Source: an uncultured Allomuricauda sp. (GTDB lineage Bacteria > Bacteroidota > Bacteroidia > Flavobacteriales > Flavobacteriaceae). Taken from it: a stretch of DNA of 64,000 bases. Shown in pieces: positions 35,610 to 44,373 of the stretch. The DNA is taken from positions 620,001 through 684,000 of the forward strand of contig NZ_CANMUU010000002.1 in the NCBI RefSeq assembly GCF_947501165.1, written 5' to 3'. A program made the position numbers and the translations under genes. Every line of letters begins with the position of its first letter. The stretch's first letter is position 1. The notes beneath the pieces are model-generated. The model was not told where the DNA came from and made no database searches. It saw nothing but the letters and a program-made list of their open reading frames with translations.

Positions 35610-37697
35610 TTATTGTAACTGGATTTTTTCAATGAAAACATCTGCCTTTCCGTTTACATTTTGTTCTAAAGACTCCTTTTTAAATCCAGAGGAGATACTG
35701 ATTATATCTCCATTATAATCTTCAAAAATAAAATGTGGATATCCGATAGTGCTTAGTTCGTCAACTTGATTTGTAGCTCTATTAAGAATAACAGCTTCCT
35801 TTTTATGAGGACTATCGGCATCTATCTGCCAATCTGGGTCATTGTTAGTACCTAGAATTAGGTTTCCGTTAGCACTGGTTCCAGTTGGAAAACTTGGAAA
35901 TTCAAAAGATTGTAAAATTTGAAAAGTATCTGTGTCGTAAAGTCTGTTTTCTCCTGTATTTAATAGGTAACCTGATACGCCATTATAAAGAGTTCTTTCC
36001 CCATTTATTGCTTGTATGTTAAAATCTACCGTGTTTGAAGCTACAATAAATCCGTTGTCGTCAAGTGTTTTTACAATACTGTTCGGCTCGTTTGGATGGC
36101 CAATCAATACCCTATTGTCATTTAACAAGAAACCCCTATGGTAACTATTACCTTGGTGCTGGGTAAAATGTGTGTCAGTGTCTACTAAAGATAGATTTCT
36201 GTTGTCCCGCTTTAGTGTATATATGTTGTTTGATTCAATTACTATCCAAATGTCCAATTCGGGAACATAAGTGAAATCCCTTAAGCTAAAAACTCCTTCT
36301 GGATCTATTGCATATTTGAACTCCAAGGTGTTTGCGTCATAAAAATGCAACTCTATGCCCTGTATCACTACTAATTCTTTTCCATTTTCTGGTGAATTAA
36401 AAACCTTAATTCCAGAATACGTTTGCGATGAGGGTGGTATATCTGAGATGGCTTCGATTTCGTGAGTTTGATAATTGAAACGAAGAATATTTACACCAGT
36501 AATTCCATTCCCACTATTTTGACCGTAGAGATACACTATAGGTTCCTCGGCATCAACGTCAAGAGAAAGAATTCTTTTGAACTCAATAATCTCTTGCCTT
36601 TTAAAGATAACTTCTCTAAAACCAGTACGTTCGGAGTCATTTATGGGGCTTTTATTGCCAAAAATATTGTACGCATAAACCGTATAAAATGGGTTTTCTA
36701 AATAAGGTGGGTTTTCATCCGTAAAACTTGTTTCGTTGATATTATCAATCTCAGCCAAAACATATTCTTGCGCCGCGCTGGCGCTAGTACCTGCATAATT
36801 TGATACAGTAATCTCATAGTGAGAAAAATATGGAGAATCTGAAGGTTCCCAAGAAAGGGAAATGCTATTGCCATTTACAATAGGTTCATCAAGAGAAATA
36901 GCATTAATGTAAATGAAAAAGCCTGGGTTTACCCCAATATATGTACTCTCGCCAAGCAGGCCTTTATCCGTATATACTCTTAGATAATAGCAAAGTGATT
37001 CCTCTCCAGGCGGATTCAAATCGGTATATTCAACTGTGTTTACATCTGTAATAGTGGCTATCAATTCAGAATTCGCCTTTGTACAACTTTCTCCGGCACT
37101 CCTATATATTTCGTAACGATTAAATGTGTTGAAACCTTCATAGGCTTCCCAAGTAAAGCTTAAAACATCTTCGAAATCCTCGTCACGATTACGGTTAAAG
37201 GTACTCGTGGTTAAATCAAATTCGTTGGCCTCATATCTGTTGGCAGTCAAAATCAACACATCCAATTCACCATTGCTATCAACGTCAAATCTAGATTTAA
37301 AAACAAATTCCTGAGTAGTAATTCTTATTATAACTAAATCATCTGATTGACCAACTGAATTACTTAAAGTTAAGACCCCCCTATCTAAAGTCCAGTTTAG
37401 CCTATTAATTTCTGGTGTACAATCACTTCCAGGAAAGATATATTCACTATACATACCATTATCGGAGTAAACAAAAAAATCTCTCCCACATTCTGGATAA
37501 TTTATTGGAACATTAGTCCGTTCCCCTTCAAATTCAGCACTAACAATCGCCCAAACCCCTTCTAGCTGGTCTATGGATGCGGAACTATCTGCACCACTGT
37601 AAAAGTTATCAATATTCCCTTGGTCAAAATCATTTTCTTTTGAACAGCCAACAGTAAGGATTAAAATAGTATAATAGAAGTACTTTTTTAAGTTCAT
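35610..37697 (-). CDS. Large multidomain surface lipoprotein (lipocalin-like, FN3-like, propeller)
   Basis: A 695-residue lipoprotein (TVGC near residue 18) with no named family. Residues 40-160 look lipocalin-like (LEGVWAIVSAEFEG, then beta strands and a DVDSNGELDVL loop like a calcium site). Residues 175-370 hold two fibronectin-III-like repeats with WEAYEGFNTFNRYEIYRS and WEPSDSPYFSHYEITVS. The rest is beta-propeller-like with repeated turns (YLLNTGENRLYD). It is probably displayed on the outer surface, binding glycans or proteins. It sits just before the repeat-rich, gene-poor stretch. Confidence 0.6.
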   Translation of the reverse strand: MNLKKYFYYTILILTVGCSKENDFDQGNIDNFYSGADSSASIDQLEGVWAIVSAEFEGERTNVPINYPECGRDFFVYSDNGMYSEYIFPGSDCTPEINRLNWTLDRGVLTLSNSVGQSDDLVIIRITTQEFVFKSRFDVDSNGELDVLILTANRYEANEFDLTTSTFNRNRDEDFEDVLSFTWEAYEGFNTFNRYEIYRSAGESCTKANSELIATITDVNTVEYTDLNPPGEESLCYYLRVYTDKGLLGESTYIGVNPGFFIYINAISLDEPIVNGNSISLSWEPSDSPYFSHYEITVSNYAGTSASAAQEYVLAEIDNINETSFTDENPPYLENPFYTVYAYNIFGNKSPINDSERTGFREVIFKRQEIIEFKRILSLDVDAEEPIVYLYGQNSGNGITGVNILRFNYQTHEIEAISDIPPSSQTYSGIKVFNSPENGKELVVIQGIELHFYDANTLEFKYAIDPEGVFSLRDFTYVPELDIWIVIESNNIYTLKRDNRNLSLVDTDTHFTQHQGNSYHRGFLLNDNRVLIGHPNEPNSIVKTLDDNGFIVASNTVDFNIQAINGERTLYNGVSGYLLNTGENRLYDTDTFQILQSFEFPSFPTGTSANGNLILGTNNDPDWQIDADSPHKKEAVILNRATNQVDELSTIGYPHFIFEDYNGDIISISSGFKKESLEQNVNGKADVFIEKIQLQ

Positions 37698-37823
37698 TCG
37701 TGGTTATAAGTAAAGGTTGATTTATATCTATTATATAACATAAAGTAACACAAATTTCTTATTACCATGATAATAATAAAGGTTAACTGTTTGTTTAGAT
37801 AGTCAGAATACCATTCCATACAC

Positions 37824-38104
37824 TTTCACCTCCCCCACTCTGCGGGTTCGGCAAAACGGTATTTATTCGCTCCATTTTTTATTTTATAAATAGGTGCTCG
37901 TGAACCCTAAAGGGTTTCATTACCTTATTAAAAGAAGATTATTTAGAAGAAATTTCGGGAAGTGCGGTACAAACTTGGCCAACGCACCACCTCGCTCCTA
38001 CCTCAAAAGGTCTACCAGACCTTTTTCATTCGGCCGTACCAAAGCTCAAGTTATCCCAAAACAAGTTCGGGACAGGCGCAACGTGGTACATTATAGTACA
38101 AATG
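37824..38104 (+). repeat. Dispersed intergenic repeat, copy 1 (fullest)
   Basis: The most complete copy of an element seen at least four times in the window, always in this orientation. It starts in TTTCACCTCCCCCACTC, has a GGTGCTCGTGAACCCTAAA block near 37890, and the motif CATTACCTTATTAAAAGAAG. A hairpin has AAAAGGTCT (38005-38013) facing AGACCTTTT (38017-38025) with a three-base loop. It ends in GTACATTATAGTACAAATGC. Small ORFs inside it change frame between copies and are not proteins. Confidence 0.75.
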
Positions 38105-38660
38105 CATTGTTTTGCTTTTCCAGCGGTTTATCCATTTGTAAGCTATAATTACTCACCGGCTGGTCTATTGTTTTTAAAGGAGTTCGAGAATGCTGTGCAT
38201 TTCTATTATGTAAAATATCCCTCAACATTTGTCATTTATGTGAATTATGAACAGGGTCGTAAAACTTTTCCCAATTGTACTTCACAATATCGTAATTCCA
38301 CTCTTAAACATATTATCAATGTAAATTTAACGTTAATTAAATGTAAATTAATCATTTATTCTTTAAATTTAATCCTTTACAGGAAAGGATAATGAAACGG
38401 ATTAAAGACATTTTATGTGTAACTCTCGGGCCTTACCATCATCTTATTGAGTACTTAAGAGCCTATGGGCGTAAGTTCAGGAATTTTCAGAGATTGATTT
38501 ACAGTGTTTGATTTAAACGTCTAATGAACCGGCTATAGGTAGTTTTTTACAAAATATTGGTTTCCCTTAAGCCGCTATTAAAAGCTTAGCTTTTCGTATT
38601 TATTGAAATCTTTGGTTTAATTCTGAATTTGGAAAAGTGAAATATCAGGAACTTTTCCTC
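38105..38660. other. Gene-free stretch between repeat copies
   Basis: AT-rich DNA with no convincing coding frame on either strand. It contains two small palindromes: ATCCTTT (38372-38378) with AAAGGAT (38384-38390), and an AAAAGC/GCTTTT pair near 38580. Nothing identifies an RNA gene. Confidence 0.5.
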
Positions 38661-38793
38661 ACCTTGCCAGCGGCCCACCACGCCCCTACTTCCAAATGTC
38701 TGCCAGACATTTTTCATTCGGCCGTACCAAAGCTCAAGTTATCCCAAAACAAGTTCGGGACAGGCGCCACGCGGTACATTGTAGTACAAATGT
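38661..38793 (+). repeat. Dispersed intergenic repeat, copy 2 (right half)
   Basis: Aligns with the right half of copy 1, including the identical block TTTTTCATTCGGCCGTACC and most of the following 60 bases. The hairpin here is AAATGTCT (38694-38701) with AGACATTT (38705-38712). It differs from copy 1 at the same paired position on both arms, so pairing is kept. Confidence 0.75.
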
Positions 38794-38900
38794 TGAATAA
38801 TGCCAATTTGAGTCTGATTGGCTTTTAGTAAAATGTCCTTTAGGCAACATTATAATCTAAGATGGAGCATAGATTTCATGAACACTAGAAAGACTGTAGC

Positions 38901-39659
38901 CTATAATAATTTATTAATGGTAACATAAGAAATAGCCTCATAAATAGTAGCAACATTTAATTTTTCAAAAAGTCTTTTTCTATGGAATTTTACAGTATCT
39001 GGAGAAATATAAATTTTTTCTGAAATTTCATTTATGGTGTAACCCCTTATAGAGTATTGCAATATTTCTTTTTCTCTTGTGGAAAGTTCAATCTTTTTTA
39101 TGGATTTCCAACAATCGGTCGTTAAATCATAAGCCATTTTTTGAGTGCCATCTTTTTTGGAAATGGTGATGTTACCAGAATTCTTTTGTGTGGACAGCGA
39201 TACGAAACAAATAGCTTTCCATATTTTTCCACTTTCTGTCAAAAACAAAGGGGTCAATTTTTGATTAATCAATATGATTTTACCTTCTTCATTTTTTAAA
39301 CGAAAATCATAGGATATACTGTAATCCTTACGTTCTTGAAGAGGTATTTTTTCATAAAAGTCGAAACCAATGGTGTTTATTTTTAAAAGCAGTTCCAAAT
39401 CTTTTTCCGGCACATATTTAAAATAAAAATCGTATCCCATTTCTTTGACCTCTGAAGCTGACTTTCCACATAGAAATAGTGGGTTGTCCGATACATATTC
39501 AAAACCCTTCGCTTCATAATCAATTACATAAATACTCTTGTATGTAGTTCTTGTAAAAGCTTCTATGGCTTCCAGATAATTTGCTGTCTGATTGATATCG
39601 TTATCCGTTAGATTTCGGATTGTATTTTTTAAAGAGAAAAAAGAATTGGTATCTGCCAT
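38901..39659 (-). CDS. LuxR-type regulator with PAS-like sensory N-terminus
   Basis: A 252-residue protein. Residues 1-165 resemble a PAS-type domain (YVIDYEAKGFEYVSDNPLFLCG, then MGYDFYFKYVPEKDLELLLK). The C-terminal 60 residues are a LuxR/GerE helix-turn-helix: LSTREKEILQYSIRGYTINEI and the recognition helix ISPDTVKFHRKRLFEKLNV. I chose the ATG at 39659 (MADTNSFF) over a start 16 codons upstream. It diverges from a secreted protease gene and may control it. No partner kinase is adjacent, so it may sense a ligand directly. Confidence 0.85.
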   Translation of the reverse strand: MADTNSFFSLKNTIRNLTDNDINQTANYLEAIEAFTRTTYKSIYVIDYEAKGFEYVSDNPLFLCGKSASEVKEMGYDFYFKYVPEKDLELLLKINTIGFDFYEKIPLQERKDYSISYDFRLKNEEGKIILINQKLTPLFLTESGKIWKAICFVSLSTQKNSGNITISKKDGTQKMAYDLTTDCWKSIKKIELSTREKEILQYSIRGYTINEISEKIYISPDTVKFHRKRLFEKLNVATIYEAISYVTINKLL

Positions 39660-39877
39660 ATTAACAAATATAAGTGTTAAAAAACTACCCGATAGTGTAG
39701 TTTTCAATATCTAAATAAGCTTTATGTGGATAGTGTGTGTTTTTGAAACTACTCTTGGGTGTAGGCTAAAAACATTTAAATACATCTAGTTTTGACGTTA
39801 AGAAATAATCTTTAATACTTTGGTAAAATAGGTAGGTGATTATGCTACTTCTTTTACATGCTAACTAAACAGTAATT

Positions 39878-41530
39878 ATGAAAAAAATACTTTTCACACT
39901 ACATGTGTTCCTTTTTCTTCAATTGTCGGCACAAGAAACCTTAACTGCTACGCAATGGCAGGAAGACCTTCGGTTCTTTCAAAACACAGTCCATGAAGAT
40001 TATTCATTTCTTTTTGTGAAAACAACCAAAGAAGATTTTGACACCGAAGTAGAAAAACTATACAAGGACATTCCGAATTTGCAAGAACACGAAATTATTG
40101 TTGGAATTTCTCGACTCGTGTCTTTATTCAAATACGGGCATACCTATGTGAATTTTCATCAAAAGCCTTTTGAGTTTTCACAATTTCCTTTCAATTTATA
40201 TGAATTTAATGATGGCATTTTTATTCAGGGGGCGCACAAGGACTACCAAGAAGCTATTGGGGCAAAAGTCATAGCGGTGGAAGGAAAACCAATTTCAGAG
40301 GTGCTAAAGGCAATTGAACCAACAGTAGAAGTAGAAAACTCGCAATATTTTAAAGCCTATGGAATCAATAATGTACGATATCCCGAAGTCTTACATTCCC
40401 AAAGAATAACTAAAACCCTTCAAAATGAAGTAGAACTTACCCTTGAGAAAAATGGCAACGTATTTACACAAACCTTTACCACGTTGAAAAAAGGAGAGCG
40501 CGTTCCTACGCATCGAGGTTATGTACATCAAAATGACGATTGGTTGGATGCAAGAGATCAATCGACCACCCCTTTATATCTAAGGCATCTGGATAAAGTT
40601 TATTTCTCAGAATACCTAGCCGATGAAAAAGCAATGTATGTTAGACATAGCAGAATTCAAGATGACGCCGAAGAAAGCACCAAGGATTTTTACGCCCGTG
40701 TTTTTAATGAAATAGAAAGCAACGATACCGAGAAATTGATTATTGATTTGCGGTTAAATGGTGGTGGTAATAACTATTTGAACAAGGATGTTATAAAAGG
40801 CCTTATTAAAGCTGAAAAAATTAATCAAATAGGAAAGCTGTTCGTTATTATTGGAAAACGAACCTTTTCGGCCTGTCAAAACCTTGTTAATGAAATAGAC
40901 AACTATACCAATGTCATTTTTGTAGGGGAACCCACAGCTGAAAATATCAATTTTTGGGGAGATAACCGCCCTGTAAAGCTACCTAACAGCTCCATTGATA
41001 TCTCTTTGTCGTATTTATGGTGGCAAGATAAGCCGGCTTTGGAAAATGCAGAATGGATTGCCCCCAGTATTCCTGTTACCATGAGTTTTGATGCATATGC
41101 CAACAATCAGGATCCTGTCTTGGAAGCCGCTCTGACTTTTGATGTACCCGATTTTAAGCCCAGACCAATGGACTATGTTGTAAGCTTGTTTTTGTCTGGA
41201 CAAAACCAAAAATTAGCTGAAGAACTTCCCAAAATGGTACAAGACCCGCTCTATTCGTTTTACGATTTTGAGACAGGGCTCTTACAATTAGGGAACATCT
41301 TGTTGCAAAGTGGTCGCACACCGCAAATTCAGGCTTCCACCCAGGTATTTTCGATGGTTTTGCAGTTGTTTCCAAATTCGGCGAATGCCTATAAGTATCT
41401 GGGAGAATCGTACATGGCAGCTGGAGATACCCAGAAAGCAAAAGAAGTACTCAAAAAGGCTATTTCTTTAGATGCTGATGGAGAAATAGGGGAAGTTGCT
41501 GCAGCACTTTTATCCCAAATAGCGAATTAG
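39878..41530 (+). CDS. Secreted S41-family (C-terminal processing type) peptidase with TPR
   Basis: A 550-residue exported protein (signal ending LQLSAQ). The S41 core has LIIDLRLNGGGN near residue 287, the probable nucleophile serine in KRTFSACQN near 326, and VFVGEPTAENINFWGD near 347. The usual lysine of the Ser/Lys dyad is not obvious. Residues 460-545 hold TPR-like helices (NAYKYLGESYMAAGDTQKAKEVL). It probably degrades or processes proteins outside the cytoplasm. It diverges from the LuxR regulator and converges on a double-glycine peptide gene 120 bases further on; whether it acts on that peptide is unknown. Confidence 0.75.
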   Translation: MKKILFTLHVFLFLQLSAQETLTATQWQEDLRFFQNTVHEDYSFLFVKTTKEDFDTEVEKLYKDIPNLQEHEIIVGISRLVSLFKYGHTYVNFHQKPFEFSQFPFNLYEFNDGIFIQGAHKDYQEAIGAKVIAVEGKPISEVLKAIEPTVEVENSQYFKAYGINNVRYPEVLHSQRITKTLQNEVELTLEKNGNVFTQTFTTLKKGERVPTHRGYVHQNDDWLDARDQSTTPLYLRHLDKVYFSEYLADEKAMYVRHSRIQDDAEESTKDFYARVFNEIESNDTEKLIIDLRLNGGGNNYLNKDVIKGLIKAEKINQIGKLFVIIGKRTFSACQNLVNEIDNYTNVIFVGEPTAENINFWGDNRPVKLPNSSIDISLSYLWWQDKPALENAEWIAPSIPVTMSFDAYANNQDPVLEAALTFDVPDFKPRPMDYVVSLFLSGQNQKLAEELPKMVQDPLYSFYDFETGLLQLGNILLQSGRTPQIQASTQVFSMVLQLFPNSANAYKYLGESYMAAGDTQKAKEVLKKAISLDADGEIGEVAAALLSQIAN

Positions 41531-41649
41531 TCGTTTAAAACGAAAATGGTAAAAAAAGAGGAACATTTAGGTAAACCATATTATAGACCACTATTGCCAA
41601 GAACACAAGCTAAGCAATAATATACCACTGATGTTAGTGTGGGTCAATA

Positions 41650-41829
41650 CTAGTTACATCCAAAATAAGCACGTCCATCCTGTCCATAGGGGAAGTGTTG
41701 GGGAACACAATCCTCTTCCTCACCCGGGTGCTTTCTAAGATTTCGCAGTCCACCACTAATTTTTTTTTGCTCTTCCTTACTCAATACTTTTCCCGAAAAC
41801 CCAATTCTTCTAAATTCACTTAAGTTCAT
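41650..41829 (-). CDS. Double-glycine leader peptide 1 (59 residues)
   Basis: A small unannotated gene. The leader reads MNLSEFRRIGFSGKVLSKEE with a Q-K-K-I-S-G-G end at residues 21-27, matching the LSKEExxxIxGG leader of Bacteroidetes bacteriocin-like and natural-product precursors that C39 peptidases cleave after GG. The 32-residue core is charged and has two cysteines (41 and 58), enough for one disulfide. A perfect palindrome (41841-41860) stands just upstream. No export or modification gene is adjacent; the two sister peptides lie 4.3 and 6.3 kb away. Strand, ATG start and leader all support a real gene. Confidence 0.75.
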   Translation of the reverse strand: MNLSEFRRIGFSGKVLSKEEQKKISGGLRNLRKHPGEEEDCVPQHFPYGQDGRAYFGCN

Positions 41830-41840
41830 AACAATTTGTT

Positions 41841-41860
41841 TTGTAATATATACATTACAA
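41841..41860. promoter_or_regulatory. Palindromic operator-like site upstream of peptide 1
   Basis: TTGTAAT (41841-41847), six bases, ATTACAA (41854-41860): a perfect inverted repeat with seven-base arms, 11 bases upstream of the peptide start codon. The dimensions suit a dimeric repressor or a leader hairpin. Confidence 0.5.
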
Positions 41861-42148
41861 GAAAAGTAAATTTATTTTTACATCAAATACTCTTAACTAT
41901 ACTTTATTATCTCTTTAAACAAAATTTAACAACGGTACGATTACCAGTAAAAAATTTGTACTGAAATGCTATCGTTTAAATATACTTTCGATGTACAGAA
42001 AAGTAAAGTTAAATTGATCCAGTCTGGAAATACGTTAGGTTTAAGGGACTTTCAAAAAAAGTGTTGACCATAACTTTTTGCCTAGCACAAAGTTTCGGAA
42101 TCTTATTTGGGTCAAAGCGCCTAACCAGCCTGAGGTTTCGGTCAATTA
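41861..42148. other. Gene-free stretch
   Basis: AT-rich interval. The short plus-strand frames here are not protein-like, and I see no terminator or promoter strong enough to name. Confidence 0.4.
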
Positions 42149-42505
42149 TCAAATCTTGGAAGCTTTATTTCCGGTGGTTGCCCTGCTATGGACCTTTTGT
42201 AAGCGTAATATGGTTGATATCCCTTCCCTACCATCCTTCCCGCCCATTGTAGTCTTAATAAACGATATCATGAAATTCTTTCCAACATGTTCATTGGTAT
42301 GTAATGGATATTTTTCGAGTATAACGGATAGAATCTCATCGAAGACCACTATTTCCTCCATGCCAGGCTCCGTTTTGGAGCAAAAGGAATAGCCGCCTTC
42401 AACATACCCTAGATATACCCCTTCAACTTGCCTAATTCCATTTACCTCTTGGGCAGGGGAAATGGAAAATAAACCGAGCAATATAATAAACAGAGTTGTC
42501 CGCAT
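42149..42505 (-). CDS. Hypothetical small exported protein
   Basis: A 118-residue protein starting at the ATG at 42505, with a Sec signal (MRTTLFIILLGLFSISPAQ). The mature part has VEGVYLGYVEGGYSFC and KTEPGMEEIVVFDEIL, like small flavobacterial proteins of unknown role, then a basic tail. I do not recognise a named family. The tail after GKNFMISF looks less natural, so the 3' end could be altered. A free-standing AraC DNA-binding domain gene diverges upstream. Confidence 0.5.
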   Translation of the reverse strand: MRTTLFIILLGLFSISPAQEVNGIRQVEGVYLGYVEGGYSFCSKTEPGMEEIVVFDEILSVILEKYPLHTNEHVGKNFMISFIKTTMGGKDGREGISTILRLQKVHSRATTGNKASKI

Positions 42506-42620
42506 AGGTGTCCTATTGCCGTTTTCAAGGCGTTTTATTTTAGTATTCAGATTCAAGTTCAAACATAACCCCAATGTTCCATTCCTATCTTAAATCATCA
42601 AAATTTAAATCCATTGTCCG

Positions 42621-42950
42621 GTGGACGCCAAACTATTGGAACGCAAACAAAATGTTCTGGATAAGCAATTGACTGACCCTGATTTTGGAGCACAGGAATT
42701 TTCGGGTCAAATAGGGCTGAGTCATATGCATTTGTATCGAAAACTTAAAGCGCTTACCGGTTTGAACACTTCAGAATTCATTCGAACGCAGCGATTAAAG
42801 CTAGCGGTAAAATTACTCAAAGATGGAGATGCCAATATCTCCGAAATAGGCTATACCGTTGGTTTCAATCAACCTGCTTATTTTTCTACTGCCATCAGGC
42901 AACATTTTGGCTGCACGCCTTCCGAGTACACTGGTAATCAACATACCTGA
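42621..42950 (+). CDS. Free-standing AraC-type DNA-binding domain (109 residues)
   Basis: Starts at a GTG; an in-frame stop 15 bases upstream prevents extension much further. The whole protein is one AraC/XylS double helix-turn-helix: LTDPDFGAQEFSGQIGLSHMHLYRKLKALTG, then LLKDGDANISEIGYTVGFNQPAYFSTAIRQHFGCTPSEY. It has no sensor domain. The sequence resembles the C-terminal output domain of hybrid two-component or transmembrane regulators, so it may be a remnant of a larger gene or a genuine short regulator. A shared terminator separates it from the cold-shock gene. Confidence 0.7.
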   Translation: MDAKLLERKQNVLDKQLTDPDFGAQEFSGQIGLSHMHLYRKLKALTGLNTSEFIRTQRLKLAVKLLKDGDANISEIGYTVGFNQPAYFSTAIRQHFGCTPSEYTGNQHT

Positions 42951-42997
42951 AATATTGGGTATATTCTTTATTGGCAATTGGCTGTTCTACAAGAAAG

Positions 42998-43029
42998 AAA
43001 AAAGCCCATCTAAATAGATGGGCCTTTTT
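42998..43029. terminator. Bidirectional Rho-independent terminator
   Basis: GCCCATCT (43004-43011) and AGATGGGC (43016-43023) form a perfect eight-pair stem with a four-base loop, with an A-run on the left and a T-run on the right. It serves both the AraC-domain gene and the convergent cold-shock gene. Confidence 0.92.
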
Positions 43030-43050
43030 AAAAAACTAGGTTTTATGAAT

Positions 43051-43242
43051 TTAGATGACCTTTACGTTTACCGCATTCAATCCTTTTTTTCCTTGTTCTA
43101 AATCAAACTCAACTTGGTCACCTTCGCGAATTTCGTCGATTAATCCAGAAACATGTACAAAGTGCTCTTTGTCTGCACCTTCTTCGTTAATGAAACCAAA
43201 ACCTTTGGTGTCGTTGAAGAACTTTACTGTTCCTTTACTCAT
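43051..43242 (-). CDS. Cold-shock protein (CspA family)
   Basis: A 63-residue single cold-shock domain. RNP1 is KGFGFI (residues 13-18) and RNP2 is EHFVHVS (27-33). It binds single-stranded nucleic acid and melts RNA structure. The start ATG is preceded by about 330 bases of gene-free DNA containing the third repeat copy, so a long leader is possible. An excellent terminator follows. Confidence 0.97.
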   Translation of the reverse strand: MSKGTVKFFNDTKGFGFINEEGADKEHFVHVSGLIDEIREGDQVEFDLEQGKKGLNAVNVKVI

Positions 43243-43342
43243 TTTACTTATTTAAATATTAAAGCGCAAAGGTGGGGCTAATTCTTGAATATTCAGTAAT
43301 TTATTTCAAATGCTTTAAAAAACTAGCCATTTCATGCGCTTT

Positions 43343-43540
43343 ACACTCCCCTCCTTCCCCGGGCCGTATAAAAATTATTCCATTACCTTTTTAAAGAAAC
43401 TTATAGAAGAAATTTTCAGGAGACTCTAGATAAACTTTGTCAGCACACTACCTCGTTTCTACTTCAAAAGATCTATAAAACCTTTTCATTCCGTCTTACC
43501 CAAGCTCAAGTTATATAACACTGTACATTATAATTCAAAC
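43343..43540 (+). repeat. Dispersed intergenic repeat, copy 3 (diverged)
   Basis: Aligns with copy 1 over CATTACC..TTAAA..TAGAAGAAATTT, CACTACCTCGTTTCTACTTCAAAAG, TTTTCATTC and AAGCTCAAGTTAT, ending in GTACATTATAATTCAAAC. It is an older, point-mutated copy, and the hairpin arms no longer pair well. It occupies the gap upstream of the cold-shock gene. Confidence 0.7.
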
Positions 43541-43566
43541 ATCCTTATAAGGTATTCTAGCGAGTT

Positions 43567-44133
43567 TTATTTAGGCAATCGGTTCTTTATGGTTGCTATT
43601 TGCCCCATGTGATTGGCTGAATGTTCCATCACGTGGTACCAGATATAGTGGTAGTTTAATCCCTCTTCTATATTCGATGAGAACCAAACATCATCTTTAG
43701 TTTTGAGTTCATCTAAGGTTTTTTTACGGACTTCATCCCATAAACCCAAATAATGATTAATCGGCTTACCCTTAAGTATGTTTTTTACTTCTTCGTTAAG
43801 TTCGCCTGCGACACCAAATCTCGATAGTTCTTCTTCTGTCCATTCTCGCCCCTTCAATGTCGCTGTCAGATAATACGATTCTGTAGACACCAAATGCATA
43901 ATCAATGAACCTATACTATTGGCATCAGCATCGTACAAGAAATCTATTTGTGATTGGTCCAGATCTTTAACTTGTTGTGTAATTCTATCTTTCAAATCTT
44001 CAAGCATATAGACCATTGTACCAATCTTTGGAGAATAGCCCTCAACTGATTTCAGCTCTCCTTGAGCGTTCAACAATAGTATAGGTAGGAGTAATAGCAA
44101 AGCTGTGACTTTTCTTTTTAGGGATAGTACCAT
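43567..44133 (-). CDS. DinB-family protein with signal peptide
   Basis: A 188-residue protein; the ATG at 44133 gives a Sec signal (LLLLLPILLLNAQ). The DinB four-helix fold is shown by SIGSLIMHLVSTESYYL near residue 78 and YHVMEHSANHMGQIATIKNRL near the end, giving the expected three metal histidines. Family members bind divalent metal and are putative thiol- or hydrolase-type enzymes; this exported form is common in Bacteroidetes. It lies between two copies of the dispersed repeat, with no operon partner. Confidence 0.8.
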   Translation of the reverse strand: MVLSLKRKVTALLLLLPILLLNAQGELKSVEGYSPKIGTMVYMLEDLKDRITQQVKDLDQSQIDFLYDADANSIGSLIMHLVSTESYYLTATLKGREWTEEELSRFGVAGELNEEVKNILKGKPINHYLGLWDEVRKKTLDELKTKDDVWFSSNIEEGLNYHYIWYHVMEHSANHMGQIATIKNRLPK

Positions 44134-44214
44134 TTTCAAATCAATATCTACGTTTAAAGATATATAATCATTTGTTATCCTTTGAAAGATACTTAATCCA
44201 TTTCACAAACATTT

Positions 44215-44345
44215 CCCTACCCTACTTTTCCACCCTGCTCACAAATCTTTAAAGTATTCCTTTACGGTTGGGCGAAACCATATTTATTTACTCTAGTTCC
44301 TTTTTTGAAGGTGTTCATGTACCTTAAATGTTTTTAGTTGGGATT
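44215..44345 (+). repeat. Dispersed intergenic repeat, copy 4 (left part)
   Basis: Matches the left part of copy 1: GGTTGGGCGAAACCATATTTATT aligns with its GGTTCGGCAAAACGG region, then GAAGGTGTTCATGTACCTTAAA aligns with its GGTGCTCGTGAACCCTAAA. It ends before the hairpin part. It fills the gap between the DinB and symporter genes. Confidence 0.55.
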
Positions 44346-44373
44346 TTTAAGAAACGTATTCCTGAAAACGATT

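Noticed and set aside
37894..38828. Short open frames inside the repeat copies at 37894-38148 and 38637-38828
   Set aside because: They encode related peptides in different reading frames of the same repeat, so the DNA is conserved, not a protein.
42061..42392. Plus-strand frames opposite the small exported protein at 42149-42505
   Set aside because: Antisense to a gene with a clear signal peptide; no start context or family features.
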